Positions 1 through 6,193 of a stretch of 6,280 nucleotides of DNA are shown piece after piece. Source of the DNA: Nitrospirota bacterium. Its GTDB lineage: Bacteria; Nitrospirota; Nitrospiria; Nitrospirales; Nitrospiraceae. Within the stretch, counting starts at the first letter, position 1. Each line of letters starts with the position of its first letter. Position numbers and translations under genes: made by a program. The DNA is taken from NCBI GenBank assembly GCA_004296865.1, contig SCVQ01000042.1, positions 1 to 6,280 on the forward strand, given 5' to 3'. The notes under the pieces were generated by a model that saw nothing but the letters and a program-made list of their open reading frames with translations, made no database searches and was not told the origin of the DNA.

Positions 1-116
1 GAGGCAACGAGACCGAGATCACCCTGACGTATGACATCAAGCAGGAACGGGGACTGCTCTACATCGAGAGCCGGACGCTGGCTTTCCGATTTACCGAAGA
101 ACTAGGCGGCCAGTGA
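1..116 (+). CDS. 3' end of an unrecognised gene (partial)
   Basis: An open frame runs in from the left edge (first full codon at 3) and ends at TGA 114-116, giving 37 visible C-terminal residues that finish in EELGGQ. The alternating hydrophobic and polar pattern (EITLTYDI, GLLYIES, LAFRF) looks like beta strands. I do not recognise a family from this tail and assign no function. The frame is chosen because it stays open from the edge and its stop is followed, 43 nt later, by the next + strand gene; another frame cannot be fully excluded on so little sequence. Confidence 0.5.
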   Translation, partial: GNETEITLTYDIKQERGLLYIESRTLAFRFTEELGGQ

Positions 117-159
117 ACAAGCCTCTGGCCGGAGCAGAACCCGCCACAAAGCTTCTGGA

Positions 160-345
160 ATGATCCGACCCATTATCGGTTTTCATCAGGATGAGCAGGG
201 CGATTGGATTGCCGATCTGGCCTGTGGCCACGCTCAGCATGTGCGTCATCAGCCGCCCTTCGCCAACCGGCCCTGGACACTGACCGAAGAAGGTCGTCGG
301 CAACATCTAGGGGAATCACTCAACTGCAAGCAATGCGAGGAATAG
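160..345 (+). CDS. DUF3565 family small putative zinc-binding protein
   Basis: This 61-residue protein matches the DUF3565 pattern as I know it: an N-terminal IIGFHQDEQGDW block, then ACGHAQHVRHQPP, a central RPW, and a C-terminal CKQC pair. Cys22, His24, His27, His30, Cys56 and Cys59 are all positioned as potential metal ligands, so a small zinc-ribbon-like fold is likely (inference). No biochemical role is established to my knowledge. Length and both termini fit the family, which supports the ATG at 160. The ribosome binding site is poor: only a GGA directly abuts the start, and the GGAG at 131-134 is too far away. It may therefore be translated weakly or coupled to the gene ending at 116. 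It converges on the isomerase gene with a 17-nt gap and no evident terminator between them. Confidence 0.85.
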   Translation: MIRPIIGFHQDEQGDWIADLACGHAQHVRHQPPFANRPWTLTEEGRRQHLGESLNCKQCEE

Positions 346-2384
346 GTGCAGAGGATTTGGCCTCATCGATTTTCTAGCCGGTTGTAATCGAACAATCCTG
401 CCTCAAGCGGTGCATTCGTCTGGTAGGCCCGGTGGAGTTGATCGCTGTGGCTCCAGAAGTCCGGGCTGGTCCGTCGCACCGCAAAGCGCTCCACAAACTT
501 CCGGTAATCCTGCTCGCTCGTGAGGCCGGCCAGGGCTGCGACAAACTGGGGCAGGTTCGCTCGATCCACCCGATAGAAGGCGTTGGGATAGGCGCCGACG
601 AAGCCGCGCGTCACGGTCAAGCCGTCTTCATCGGGGAGCCGGCGCGCCTCCTGATCGAACAGCGAGGCGATGTTGCTATACCCGTCATCGTGAATCAGCG
701 TGTACCAGCGATCCTCGCGACTGTCCGCGCCGGCCCTATCCGTGACGGCCAGAAACGCGACTTCTGGCAGCCAGGCGAGCCTATGGCCTCGCAGCCGTGA
801 CAGCGCCTCGATCTGCGCTCGGAGCACGGGGTCCGTCTCTCCGCCGATGTCGTAGTCCTGATTGAGCGCGCCGGTGAGGCGTTGGCGCAAGAGATCGAAG
901 AGTTCCGATTTGGGATTGTCCGTCCTGTAGTCGATCCCGCTCTCGTAATCGAAGTGGATGCGGCTGCCATAGACGTAGTCCTTGACCGACTGGTGCGCGT
1001 CCCGGTACCAGAAGTCCCGCTCTTTTTCGCGCATCTGCTTGGGCAAGAGGAGGAGAAAGTTGAATTCCCCTTCCATGCGCAGGAAATCCATGTAGAGACG
1101 AGAATCGAGCTGGTGCCCCATGAAGCCGTACACGTCGAATCCGGCGACCAGCAGGTAGTAAATCCGCTCGAACAAGTCGTAGGAGAGCAGCACGGCAGTC
1201 TTCGGGTTCGAGCCGACCAAACCCTGCACGACTGAGGCGCTGTCCGTATGGCGGAACACGGTCAGGGCGGCGTTCTTGTTGCGTCCCCTCCCGTCCCAGA
1301 TGAAGGCCAGATCAGCGGATTCGTCGTTGGCGGGCAAGTTTTCCAGATAGGCCTGCTTGGCCTTGAGGAACTCCTTCTGCAGGCTGGAATATTTCAGCCA
1401 GGAGACGAGGCCCAGCCGGCTGGCTCCCTCTTCGGTCGGCAGCCAGAGGTGCTTGCTTTCCTTTGCCAGGAATTCGGTCAGGTGGTCGAGGACGGCGCTG
1501 TCGGGGTCGACAAAGAAGATCCAAAAACGGTCGTCGATCACGTCCAGGGCGACCGGCCCGCGACAGGAGGGACCCTTGATAAACATCATGATGAAGAGGT
1601 TGGCATCGTCGAGCAGAAACCGGTATCGCGAGAGGACCGGCAGATCGTGGAAGACGAGAAACGGGTTGGAGGCGACGACCGGATCGTAGGTCGGCATGGC
1701 ACGGACCTCGTAGGGGGCATCCAGGAATAATTCCGTATACCGTTCCTTGCGTGCCTGGCTGAGGGCATAGGGGATATGCGTCTTCGCCAGCACGTTCGTG
1801 CGCACCGGTTGGAGGCGGTAGTAGACTGTGTCCGAGCCGGGATCGTCATAGGGCAGGCGCGTGGCAATCCGGTCGATCGGTCGGCCCGGCGCCGTTCGTG
1901 AGCGGACCAGGCGGAAATATTGCCGGGACGGGCGGTCGTCGAGATCGTCGAAATAGAGGTTGGCGAGGTACAGGTGCTCGTAGAGGTAGCGACTCATCAA
2001 CCGGTGCTTGGGCGCGTCGTCGTTGAGAAACGCTTCCCACTCCCTGATACGTTCCCCGTAGGACGGAGAGAGAGGGGCCGGTTCCTGGTACGGGGCTCCG
2101 TCTTCGATCCAGTGCATCAAGGTGTCATGCTCGCGTTCGGTCAACCCCGGCAGGCCGTAGGGCATCCCCCACAGCGGGTACTCGGACGCAAAATTATCGA
2201 ACTGGGCCTCGGTCGGACACTGCTGTTTGCGATCCAGCGCAAAGTCGAACGTCTCCGGCAAGGGCATGACAGTTGGCAACGGATGGGCCCGCTTGAGCGC
2301 CAGCATGCGCGCCATCACCGCTGCCTGACGCGCATTGTCCTCTTGGGTTGGTTGAGGCGGCTCGCTCAAGACGGGGAAGAAGCC

Positions 2385-2388
2385 TTTT
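2385..2388 (-). other. Frameshift site in the isomerase gene (A4 run)
   Basis: On the minus strand the codons read GAA TGG CGC AAA AGG CTT in the upstream frame (E W R K R L) and AAA GGC TTC TTC in the downstream frame (K G F F). With three A instead of four, the reading becomes E-W-R-K-G-F-F-P-V-L, which matches the family without any missing or extra residue. The disruption is therefore a +1 insertion located to within a few bases. A run of four A is short for transcriptional slippage. Confidence 0.85.
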
Positions 2389-2489
2389 GCGCCATTCCGC
2401 CACCGAATTCGCATCCTCAAACAGACGAGTCGGTTCCGCCGAAACGAGTCGCGTGGTGTCATAGACCTTCTTTTTGTGAGCCCCTCGCG

Positions 2490-2509
2490 CAATGCCTTCG
2501 AAGGCATTG
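2490..2509. repeat. Perfect 20-bp palindrome inside the isomerase coding region
   Basis: The sequence CAATGCCTTCGAAGGCATTG equals its own reverse complement over all 20 bases. It encodes the segment around L-N-A-F-E-G-I of the isomerase, just after the haem motif region. It could be codon-driven chance or a site for a symmetric DNA-binding protein. The central TTCGAA is not followed by spacer bases, so an RNA hairpin would have a strained loop. Confidence 0.55.
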
Positions 2510-2803
2510 AGATTCAGTTGGCACGGCGCATCGTAGCAGCCGTGACAGACCGCGCAGCGACGATCGAGTATCGGTTTCACGTCTCGCCAGTACTCGACGC
2601 TCGCGATCCCGGACGCCATCGGCGGGCGCGGCTCTCCCAGACTCGGCTGCGTCGGCCGCGGCGGTTGCGAACAACCGACCAAGGCCAACAGCAGGGCTAA
2701 CGGCAAGGCCAACCGAAGGAGCGCCGGGGACTTCCACCGTAGATTCGTTCCGATTCCCCTTCCGTTTTCCCACGGCCGGCATCGCTTGTTCACGGTTGCG
2801 CGT

Positions 2804-2810
2804 CTCCTTT
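2804..2810 (-). promoter_or_regulatory. Ribosome binding site of the isomerase gene (decides the start)
   Basis: On the minus strand AAAGGAG lies 10 nt upstream of GTG 2793-2791. It is the best Shine-Dalgarno match near any candidate start of this frame and places the start just ahead of the basic n-region and hydrophobic signal segment. Confidence 0.7.
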
Positions 2811-2856
2811 TCCGATCCGAAGCGTCCAGGTATGCCAATTGCTGTCGGGAGGGATG

Positions 2857-2882
2857 GGAGGCTTCATGGCCATGGAGCCTCC
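2857..2882. promoter_or_regulatory. Near-perfect 26-bp dyad in the divergent intergenic region (candidate operator)
   Basis: The left arm GGAGGCTTCATGG (2857-2869) and right arm CCATGGAGCCTCC (2870-2882) are reverse complements at 12 of 13 positions, the remaining pair being G.T. There is no spacer between the arms, which favours a dimeric-regulator operator or DNA cruciform over an RNA hairpin. It lies between the isomerase start (2793) and the candidate -10 elements (2909-2935), so it would sit in the 5' leader of the isomerase transcript and upstream of the TVP38 promoter. Function is inferred only from symmetry and placement. Confidence 0.5.
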
Positions 2883-2908
2883 TGGTGAGGTGCGACGGGC
2901 GAGGCATT

Positions 2909-2914
2909 ATTCTA
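2909..2914 (-). promoter_or_regulatory. Candidate extended -10 element for the isomerase gene
   Basis: On the minus strand the bases read TGGTAGAAT, an extended -10 pattern (TG, one base, TAGAAT). No convincing -35 hexamer lies 16-18 nt upstream, so recognition would rely on the extended -10. It would give a leader of about 110 nt that includes the 26-bp dyad. Confidence 0.35.
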
Positions 2915-2929
2915 CCACTCAGGACAAAA

Positions 2930-2935
2930 TACAAT
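2930..2935 (+). promoter_or_regulatory. Candidate -10 element for the TVP38-reductase pair
   Basis: TACAAT matches five of six positions of the sigma-70 -10 consensus and lies 35 nt upstream of the ATG at 2971, in the only AT-rich patch of this intergenic region. The -35 position (around 2907-2912, TTATTC) is a poor match, so the call is tentative. It overlaps back-to-back with the opposing candidate promoter. Confidence 0.35.
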
Positions 2936-2970
2936 ATCGAGCTGCCGATAGCTGCATTGCGGAGCAAACT

Positions 2971-3705
2971 ATGATAAATGATGGACCAGCCATGCCAACG
3001 ACCGTGCCTGCGTCATCGCCCTCATTCAGCAAGGGAAAGCTCGTCGTGCTTCTTCTCTTGGCTGCTGCGATCTTTGTCTTCTGGTATTTCGACCTCAGGC
3101 AATACTTCTCGCTGGAATCCCTGAAGGCCCACCGGGACGGTCTGCTGGCCTTTACGGAGCAGCATTATGCGGTGGCCGTGGGGCTGTTCATCGTGAGCTA
3201 CTGCGCGCTCGTCGCGGCGTCTCTCCCCGGCGCGGTGTTCTTCACCCTGGCCGGAGGATTGCTGTTCGGCAGTGTGGTGGGGACGCTCTACGTCAACCTG
3301 GGCGCCACGAGCGGCTCGACCCTGGCGTTTCTGGCCTCGCGGTATCTCCTGCACGATTGGGTGGAGGCCAAGTTCGGGGCGCGGCTCGGCCCGCTGCAGG
3401 AGGGGTTTTCGAAAAACGCCTTCAGCTATCTCCTGACGCTCCGGCTCATTCCGGTCTTTCCGTTCTTCATCGTCAATACCCTGTCCGGGCTCACGAAAGT
3501 CAGCCTGGGGACCTACGTGACCGCGACGGCCATCGGGATCATCCCCGGCAGTTTCGTCTATGCCTATGTCGGCCGGCAACTCGGCACGATCAATTCCCTG
3601 AGCGAAATCGCCTCGCCGAAGGTGCTCCTGGCTTTTTCGCTCCTGGGCCTGCTGGCCCTGGTGCCGACGTTCTATCGGAAGATGTCTCCACGGCAAGGCG
3701 TGTGA
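2971..3705 (+). CDS. TVP38/TMEM64 family (VTT domain, DedA-like) inner membrane protein
   Basis: A 244-residue polytopic membrane protein. After a short polar N-terminus comes a first hydrophobic helix (about residues 24-41), then the VTT domain: a hydrophobic stretch at 67-86, the motif FTLAGGLLFG (91-100), a Gly/Ala-rich helix leading to Arg124, the re-entrant-type block RLIPVFPFFIVNTLSGLTK (158-176) and two further hydrophobic segments (about 181-201 and 218-234). VTT/DedA relatives are implicated in phospholipid scrambling or undecaprenyl-phosphate handling and in membrane homeostasis; the substrate of this subgroup is not established. Start: ATG 2971 has GGAG at 2961-2964 with 6-nt spacing. 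The frame is open back to 2839, but those 44 residues are polar, unlike the family, and overlap the dyad. ATG 2992 is an alternative. The reductase gene follows after 22 nt, indicating an operon. Confidence 0.9.
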   Translation: MINDGPAMPTTVPASSPSFSKGKLVVLLLLAAAIFVFWYFDLRQYFSLESLKAHRDGLLAFTEQHYAVAVGLFIVSYCALVAASLPGAVFFTLAGGLLFGSVVGTLYVNLGATSGSTLAFLASRYLLHDWVEAKFGARLGPLQEGFSKNAFSYLLTLRLIPVFPFFIVNTLSGLTKVSLGTYVTATAIGIIPGSFVYAYVGRQLGTINSLSEIASPKVLLAFSLLGLLALVPTFYRKMSPRQGV

Positions 3706-3727
3706 GGTCGAGGAGGGTGGAGCCTGC

Positions 3728-5269
3728 ATGAGCCGGTCCGAAACGGTTTGCGTATTGCCGGATGACGAGCACAACCGCGCCCTCGTCAACAACGTCCATC
3801 CGCCGGCCTGGGTCAACCCGGAGCCCAGCGGACGGTACAACCTGGTCGTGATCGGAGCGGGGACGGCCGGGCTCGTGACGGCGGTCGTGGCGGCTGGGCT
3901 CGGCGCAAAGGTTGCCTTGATTGAGAAGCACTTGATGGGCGGGGACTGTCTGAACGTCGGCTGCGTGCCCTCCAAGGGGATCATCCGGGCTTCGCGCGCC
4001 TGGGCCGATGTGCGCCGTGCCGGGGAGTTCGGGGTGAGCGTTCCGGATGGCGTGCAGTATGACTTCGGCAGGGCGATGGAACGGATGCGGAAGCTGCGCG
4101 CCCGCATCAGCCACAATGACTCGGCGCACCGCTACCAGAAACTGGGCGTGGATGTCTTCATCGGGGAGGGACGCTTCACGGGCTTGGATACGGTCGAAGT
4201 GGATGGACAGACTCTCCGGTTTGTGAAGGCGGCGATCTGCACTGGCGCCCGTGCCGCCGCACCGCCAATCCCTGGTCTGCTGGAGGTCGGCTATCTCACC
4301 AACGAGACGATCTTCTCGCTCACCGAGCGGCCGGCCCGTCTGGCCGTGATCGGAGCCGGCCCCATCGGCTGTGAACTGGCTCAGGCCTTCGCCCGGTTCG
4401 GCAGTCAGGTGTTCCTCGTCGAGGCCCTGCATGGCATTCTGCCGAACGAAGACCGCGATGCGGCGGAGATCGTCCATAAGGCGATGCTCCGCGACGGCAT
4501 CCGAATTCTGTGCTGCGGCATGGACCTCAAGGTCAACCAAACGGACGGCGGCAAGAGACTAGCGGTCGATTCCCACGGCCAACGCCATGACATCACGGTC
4601 GATGAAATACTGGTCGGCGTCGGCCGCGCCCCCAACGTGGAGAGGCTGGGGCTCGAAACGGTGGGAGTCGAGTACGACAAGTCCGGCGTGAAGGTCGATG
4701 ACCGCTTGCAGACGACCAATCCAAAAATCTACGCGGCCGGTGACATCTGCTCCCGCTACAAATTCACGCATGCCGCCGACGCCATGGCCCAGATCGTGAT
4801 CCAGAATGCGCTCTTTCCCCATCCGTTCGGCCTGGGTTATGCCGGCGCCGACAACCTGATCATTCCCTGGGCCACCTATACGGAGCCGGAAATCGCCCAC
4901 GTGGGCCTGTACGAAGCGGAGGCCGAGGCCAAGGGGATCGACGTCGAGACCGTTACCGTCAAGATGGACGAGGTGGACCGCGCGATCCTGGACGGAGCAG
5001 ACGAAGGATTTGCGCGGGTGCACGTGAAGAAGGGGACGGACAAGATTCTCGGCGCGACCATCGTGGCGGCCCATGCGGGGGAGATGATCAGCGAGTTCAC
5101 GGTCCTCATGAAGGCCGGGCTAGGGCTGAGGACTATCACCGGCACGATCCGCCCTTATCCAACGCAGGCCGAGGTCGTCAAGAAGGTCGCGAACGCATGG
5201 CGCAAGGCGACGTTTACGCAAGGGAAGAAGGCGTTGCTGACGAAGCTGTTTGCCTGGATGAGAAGGTAG
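3728..5269 (+). CDS. MerA-like FAD-dependent pyridine nucleotide-disulfide oxidoreductase
   Basis: This 513-residue flavoprotein belongs to the lipoamide dehydrogenase/mercuric reductase/glutathione reductase superfamily. Visible parts: a 37-residue N-terminal extension; the FAD Rossmann motif VIGAGTAG (41-48); the redox-active pair in GGDCLNVGCVPSK (Cys74, Cys79); the NAD(P)H Rossmann motif VIGAGPIGCE (207-216); the second FAD motif IYAAGDIC (334-341); and a C-terminal dimerisation domain with TYTEPEIAHVG. The C-terminal His-Pro-Thr of lipoamide dehydrogenase is PYPT here (Tyr477), with Glu482 kept. The vicinal Cys pair at the C-terminus of mercuric reductase and its N-terminal metal-binding domain are absent. 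So it is neither a standard lipoamide dehydrogenase nor a proven mercury reductase; the electron acceptor is unknown. The tail (499-513, KKALLTKLFAWMRR) is basic and hydrophobic and could touch membrane. An AGGAGGG at 3711-3717 supports ATG 3728. It is co-directional with TVP38, 22 nt downstream of it. Confidence 0.92.
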   Translation: MSRSETVCVLPDDEHNRALVNNVHPPAWVNPEPSGRYNLVVIGAGTAGLVTAVVAAGLGAKVALIEKHLMGGDCLNVGCVPSKGIIRASRAWADVRRAGEFGVSVPDGVQYDFGRAMERMRKLRARISHNDSAHRYQKLGVDVFIGEGRFTGLDTVEVDGQTLRFVKAAICTGARAAAPPIPGLLEVGYLTNETIFSLTERPARLAVIGAGPIGCELAQAFARFGSQVFLVEALHGILPNEDRDAAEIVHKAMLRDGIRILCCGMDLKVNQTDGGKRLAVDSHGQRHDITVDEILVGVGRAPNVERLGLETVGVEYDKSGVKVDDRLQTTNPKIYAAGDICSRYKFTHAADAMAQIVIQNALFPHPFGLGYAGADNLIIPWATYTEPEIAHVGLYEAEAEAKGIDVETVTVKMDEVDRAILDGADEGFARVHVKKGTDKILGATIVAAHAGEMISEFTVLMKAGLGLRTITGTIRPYPTQAEVVKKVANAWRKATFTQGKKALLTKLFAWMRR

Positions 5270-5290
5270 AGATAATGAGCGGGGCCTGTC

Positions 5291-5370
5291 GTCGAACAGC
5301 CCAGCCGTGCTCGCTCCACCCATCCCCCGGTGGGGCCCTTCCGCTGCGCGCGGCTGGGCGCCCGTTCGAC
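5291..5370. repeat. Interrupted inverted repeat in the reductase-DUF3047 gap
   Basis: GTCGAAC plus GCCCAGCCG (5291-5297, 5299-5307) pair exactly with CGGCTGGGC plus GTTCGAC (5351-5359, 5364-5370), with a one-base versus four-base bulge between the two blocks. A smaller hairpin (CCACC 5316-5320 with GGTGG 5329-5333) sits in the loop, so an RNA or a cruciform would form a branched stem. There is no T-tract, so it is not a classical intrinsic terminator. It may be a dispersed intergenic palindromic element or an mRNA processing/stability structure. It occupies nearly all of the 137-nt gap. Confidence 0.65.
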
Positions 5371-5406
5371 GCCACCCGCTTCAAGAAGGGGAGAGTTGAG
5401 CAGTGG

Positions 5407-6132
5407 GTGACAGGGTTATTCATTGTCCTGCTGGCCATCCCTCCGATATCCCAAGCAGACTCGGGTTCGGTCATCGAGGTGGGGAAGTTCTCAGCGGAGT
5501 CGGAGGGGGTGGCTCTTCCGACCGGATGGAAGCCCCTGATCTTCAAGAAAGTGGGTTCCTCGACCCAGTACAAGCTGGTCAGGGATGGGGACACCGTGGT
5601 GGTGAAAGCCTTGAGCGAGGCTTCGGCCTCTGGGCTGGCCAAGCCGGTCAAGATCGATCTCAAGGAGTACCCGTTTGTCCGCTGGCGCTGGAAGGTGGAG
5701 AACCTTCTCAAAAAGAGCGACATCAGCCGGAAAGATGGCGACGACTATCCGGCCAGGCTCTACATCACCTTCGAATACGAGCCCGAGAAGGTCAACCTGT
5801 TCAAAAAAGCCAAGTACCAGGCCGGCCGTCTGTTGTTCGGCGACATCCCCATCGGGGCGCTCAACTATATCTGGGATACGAAAGCCCCGGTCGGGACGTT
5901 CGTGGACAATGCCTTCACCGATTTTGCCAAGATGATCGTCGTCCGGAGCGGCGCTCAGGGGATCGGGACCTGGGCCGAGGAGCAGCGGAACGTCTATGAA
6001 GACTATAAGAAGGCCTTTGGCGAAGAGCCGCCGATGGTTTCCGGCGTGGCCATCATGACCGACACGGACAACACCGGCGAAACCGCGACGGCCTATTATG
6101 GCGACATTGTCTTCAAGAAAGCGGCCGACTGA
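5407..6132 (+). CDS. DUF3047 family exported protein
   Basis: With the GTG at 5407 the product has 241 residues. It opens with a hydrophobic stretch (residues 4-14) and a plausible signal peptidase site after S-Q-A17, so it is probably exported. DUF3047 hallmarks follow: the early GKF and W positions, VRWRWKV (about 91-97), GDDYPARLYITFEY (about 111-124), NYIW, the IVVRSG block, and AIMTDTDNTGE (about 215-225) with a closing YYGDI. The fold and function of DUF3047 are unknown to me. Start is uncertain: the frame is open upstream to ATG 5275 (5 nt after the reductase stop) and ATG 5197 (inside the reductase), but those additions would translate the inverted repeat into a Pro/Arg-rich leader ahead of the signal. 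The GTG has AGGGGAG at 5387-5393, a long 13-nt spacing, and lacks a basic n-region, so an in-frame start at 5275 remains possible. Confidence 0.82.
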   Translation: MTGLFIVLLAIPPISQADSGSVIEVGKFSAESEGVALPTGWKPLIFKKVGSSTQYKLVRDGDTVVVKALSEASASGLAKPVKIDLKEYPFVRWRWKVENLLKKSDISRKDGDDYPARLYITFEYEPEKVNLFKKAKYQAGRLLFGDIPIGALNYIWDTKAPVGTFVDNAFTDFAKMIVVRSGAQGIGTWAEEQRNVYEDYKKAFGEEPPMVSGVAIMTDTDNTGETATAYYGDIVFKKAAD

Positions 6133-6136
6133 GAAA

Positions 6137-6158
6137 AACAGCCGGCCGTGCTCTCTCC
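6137..6158 (+). repeat. Second copy of a 22-23 nt sequence from the 5291-5370 element
   Basis: The 22 bases beginning AACAGCC and ending CCGTGCTCTCTCC match 5295-5317 at about 20 of 23 aligned positions, with one gap. Both copies lie just downstream of a stop codon on the + strand. The second copy lacks the opposing arm, so it looks like a half element or a degenerate relic; chance similarity is possible. Confidence 0.4.
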
Positions 6159-6187
6159 TTAACGCTTCGGTCATATCCTGCTAGAAT
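6159..6187 (+). promoter_or_regulatory. Sigma-70-type promoter with extended -10, likely leaderless
   Basis: A -35-like TTAACG (6159-6164) is followed by a 17-nt spacer ending in TG plus one base and the -10 hexamer TAGAAT (6182-6187). The expected transcription start, about 7 nt past the -10, falls on or next to the GTG start codon at 6194. No Shine-Dalgarno sequence precedes that codon, consistent with a leaderless transcript. Confidence 0.5.
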
Positions 6188-6193
6188 GGCTGT

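Larger units (their letters stand above)
363..2793 (-). pseudogene. cti: Fatty acid cis/trans isomerase (CTI), split by an apparent 1-nt frameshift
   Basis: CTI is a periplasmic haem-c enzyme that converts cis unsaturated acyl chains of membrane phospholipids to trans, rigidifying the membrane under solvent or heat stress. The upstream frame starts at GTG 2793 and encodes a basic n-region, a Leu/Ala-rich hydrophobic stretch, a lipobox-like ALVGC (Cys41), then the haem motif CAVCH (residues 80-84) followed by GCYDAPCQLNL, and continues through RGAHKKKVYD to AEWRK (about residue 136). The family continues with GF(F/Y)PVL, which is found in the other frame from the A4 run at 2385-2388 down to TGA 363-365. 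Removing one A restores an 809-residue protein, close to the usual 760-800. As written, the upstream frame runs off-family and stops at 2194. Start choice: GTG 2793 has AAAGGAG (2804-2810) 10 nt upstream; an ATG at 2967 would add 58 atypical residues ahead of the signal. A sequencing error, a true mutation or recoding cannot be separated here. Confidence 0.9.

Noticed and set aside
346..362. Shared bidirectional terminator between the convergent DUF3565 and CTI genes
   Set aside because: The 17-nt gap contains no inverted repeat or T-run.
363..2507. A stand-alone 714-residue protein starting at ATG 2507
   Set aside because: Its first 41 residues are the out-of-frame reading of the conserved CTI segment; similarity begins only at the frameshift point, so it is the downstream part of one broken gene.
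1920..2510. 196-residue open frame on the + strand opposite the isomerase gene
   Set aside because: It is antisense to strongly family-conserved coding sequence, has no recognisable domain, and reflects the GC-rich codon pattern of the real gene.
3022..4540. Long minus-strand open frames (3022-4116 and 3590-4540)
   Set aside because: They lie opposite the TVP38 and reductase genes, are low-complexity Arg/Pro/Glu-rich, and carry no motif; shadow frames of GC-rich genes.
3728..5269. Calling the flavoprotein a mercuric reductase with a mer operon
   Set aside because: There is no C-terminal Cys pair, no N-terminal metal-binding domain, and no merR, merT or merP neighbours in the window.
5291..5370. 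Intrinsic terminator after the reductase gene
   Set aside because: The stem is interrupted by a 43-nt loop and no T-tract follows on the + strand.
6122..6148. CGGCCG repeated around the DUF3047 stop as a terminator stem
   Set aside because: The hexamer is self-complementary and only 6 bp, the spacing is long, and no T-tract follows; likely a by-product of base composition.
5491..6174. Minus-strand 227-residue open frame opposite DUF3047
   Set aside because: It is antisense to a gene with clear DUF3047 motifs and has no domain pattern of its own.
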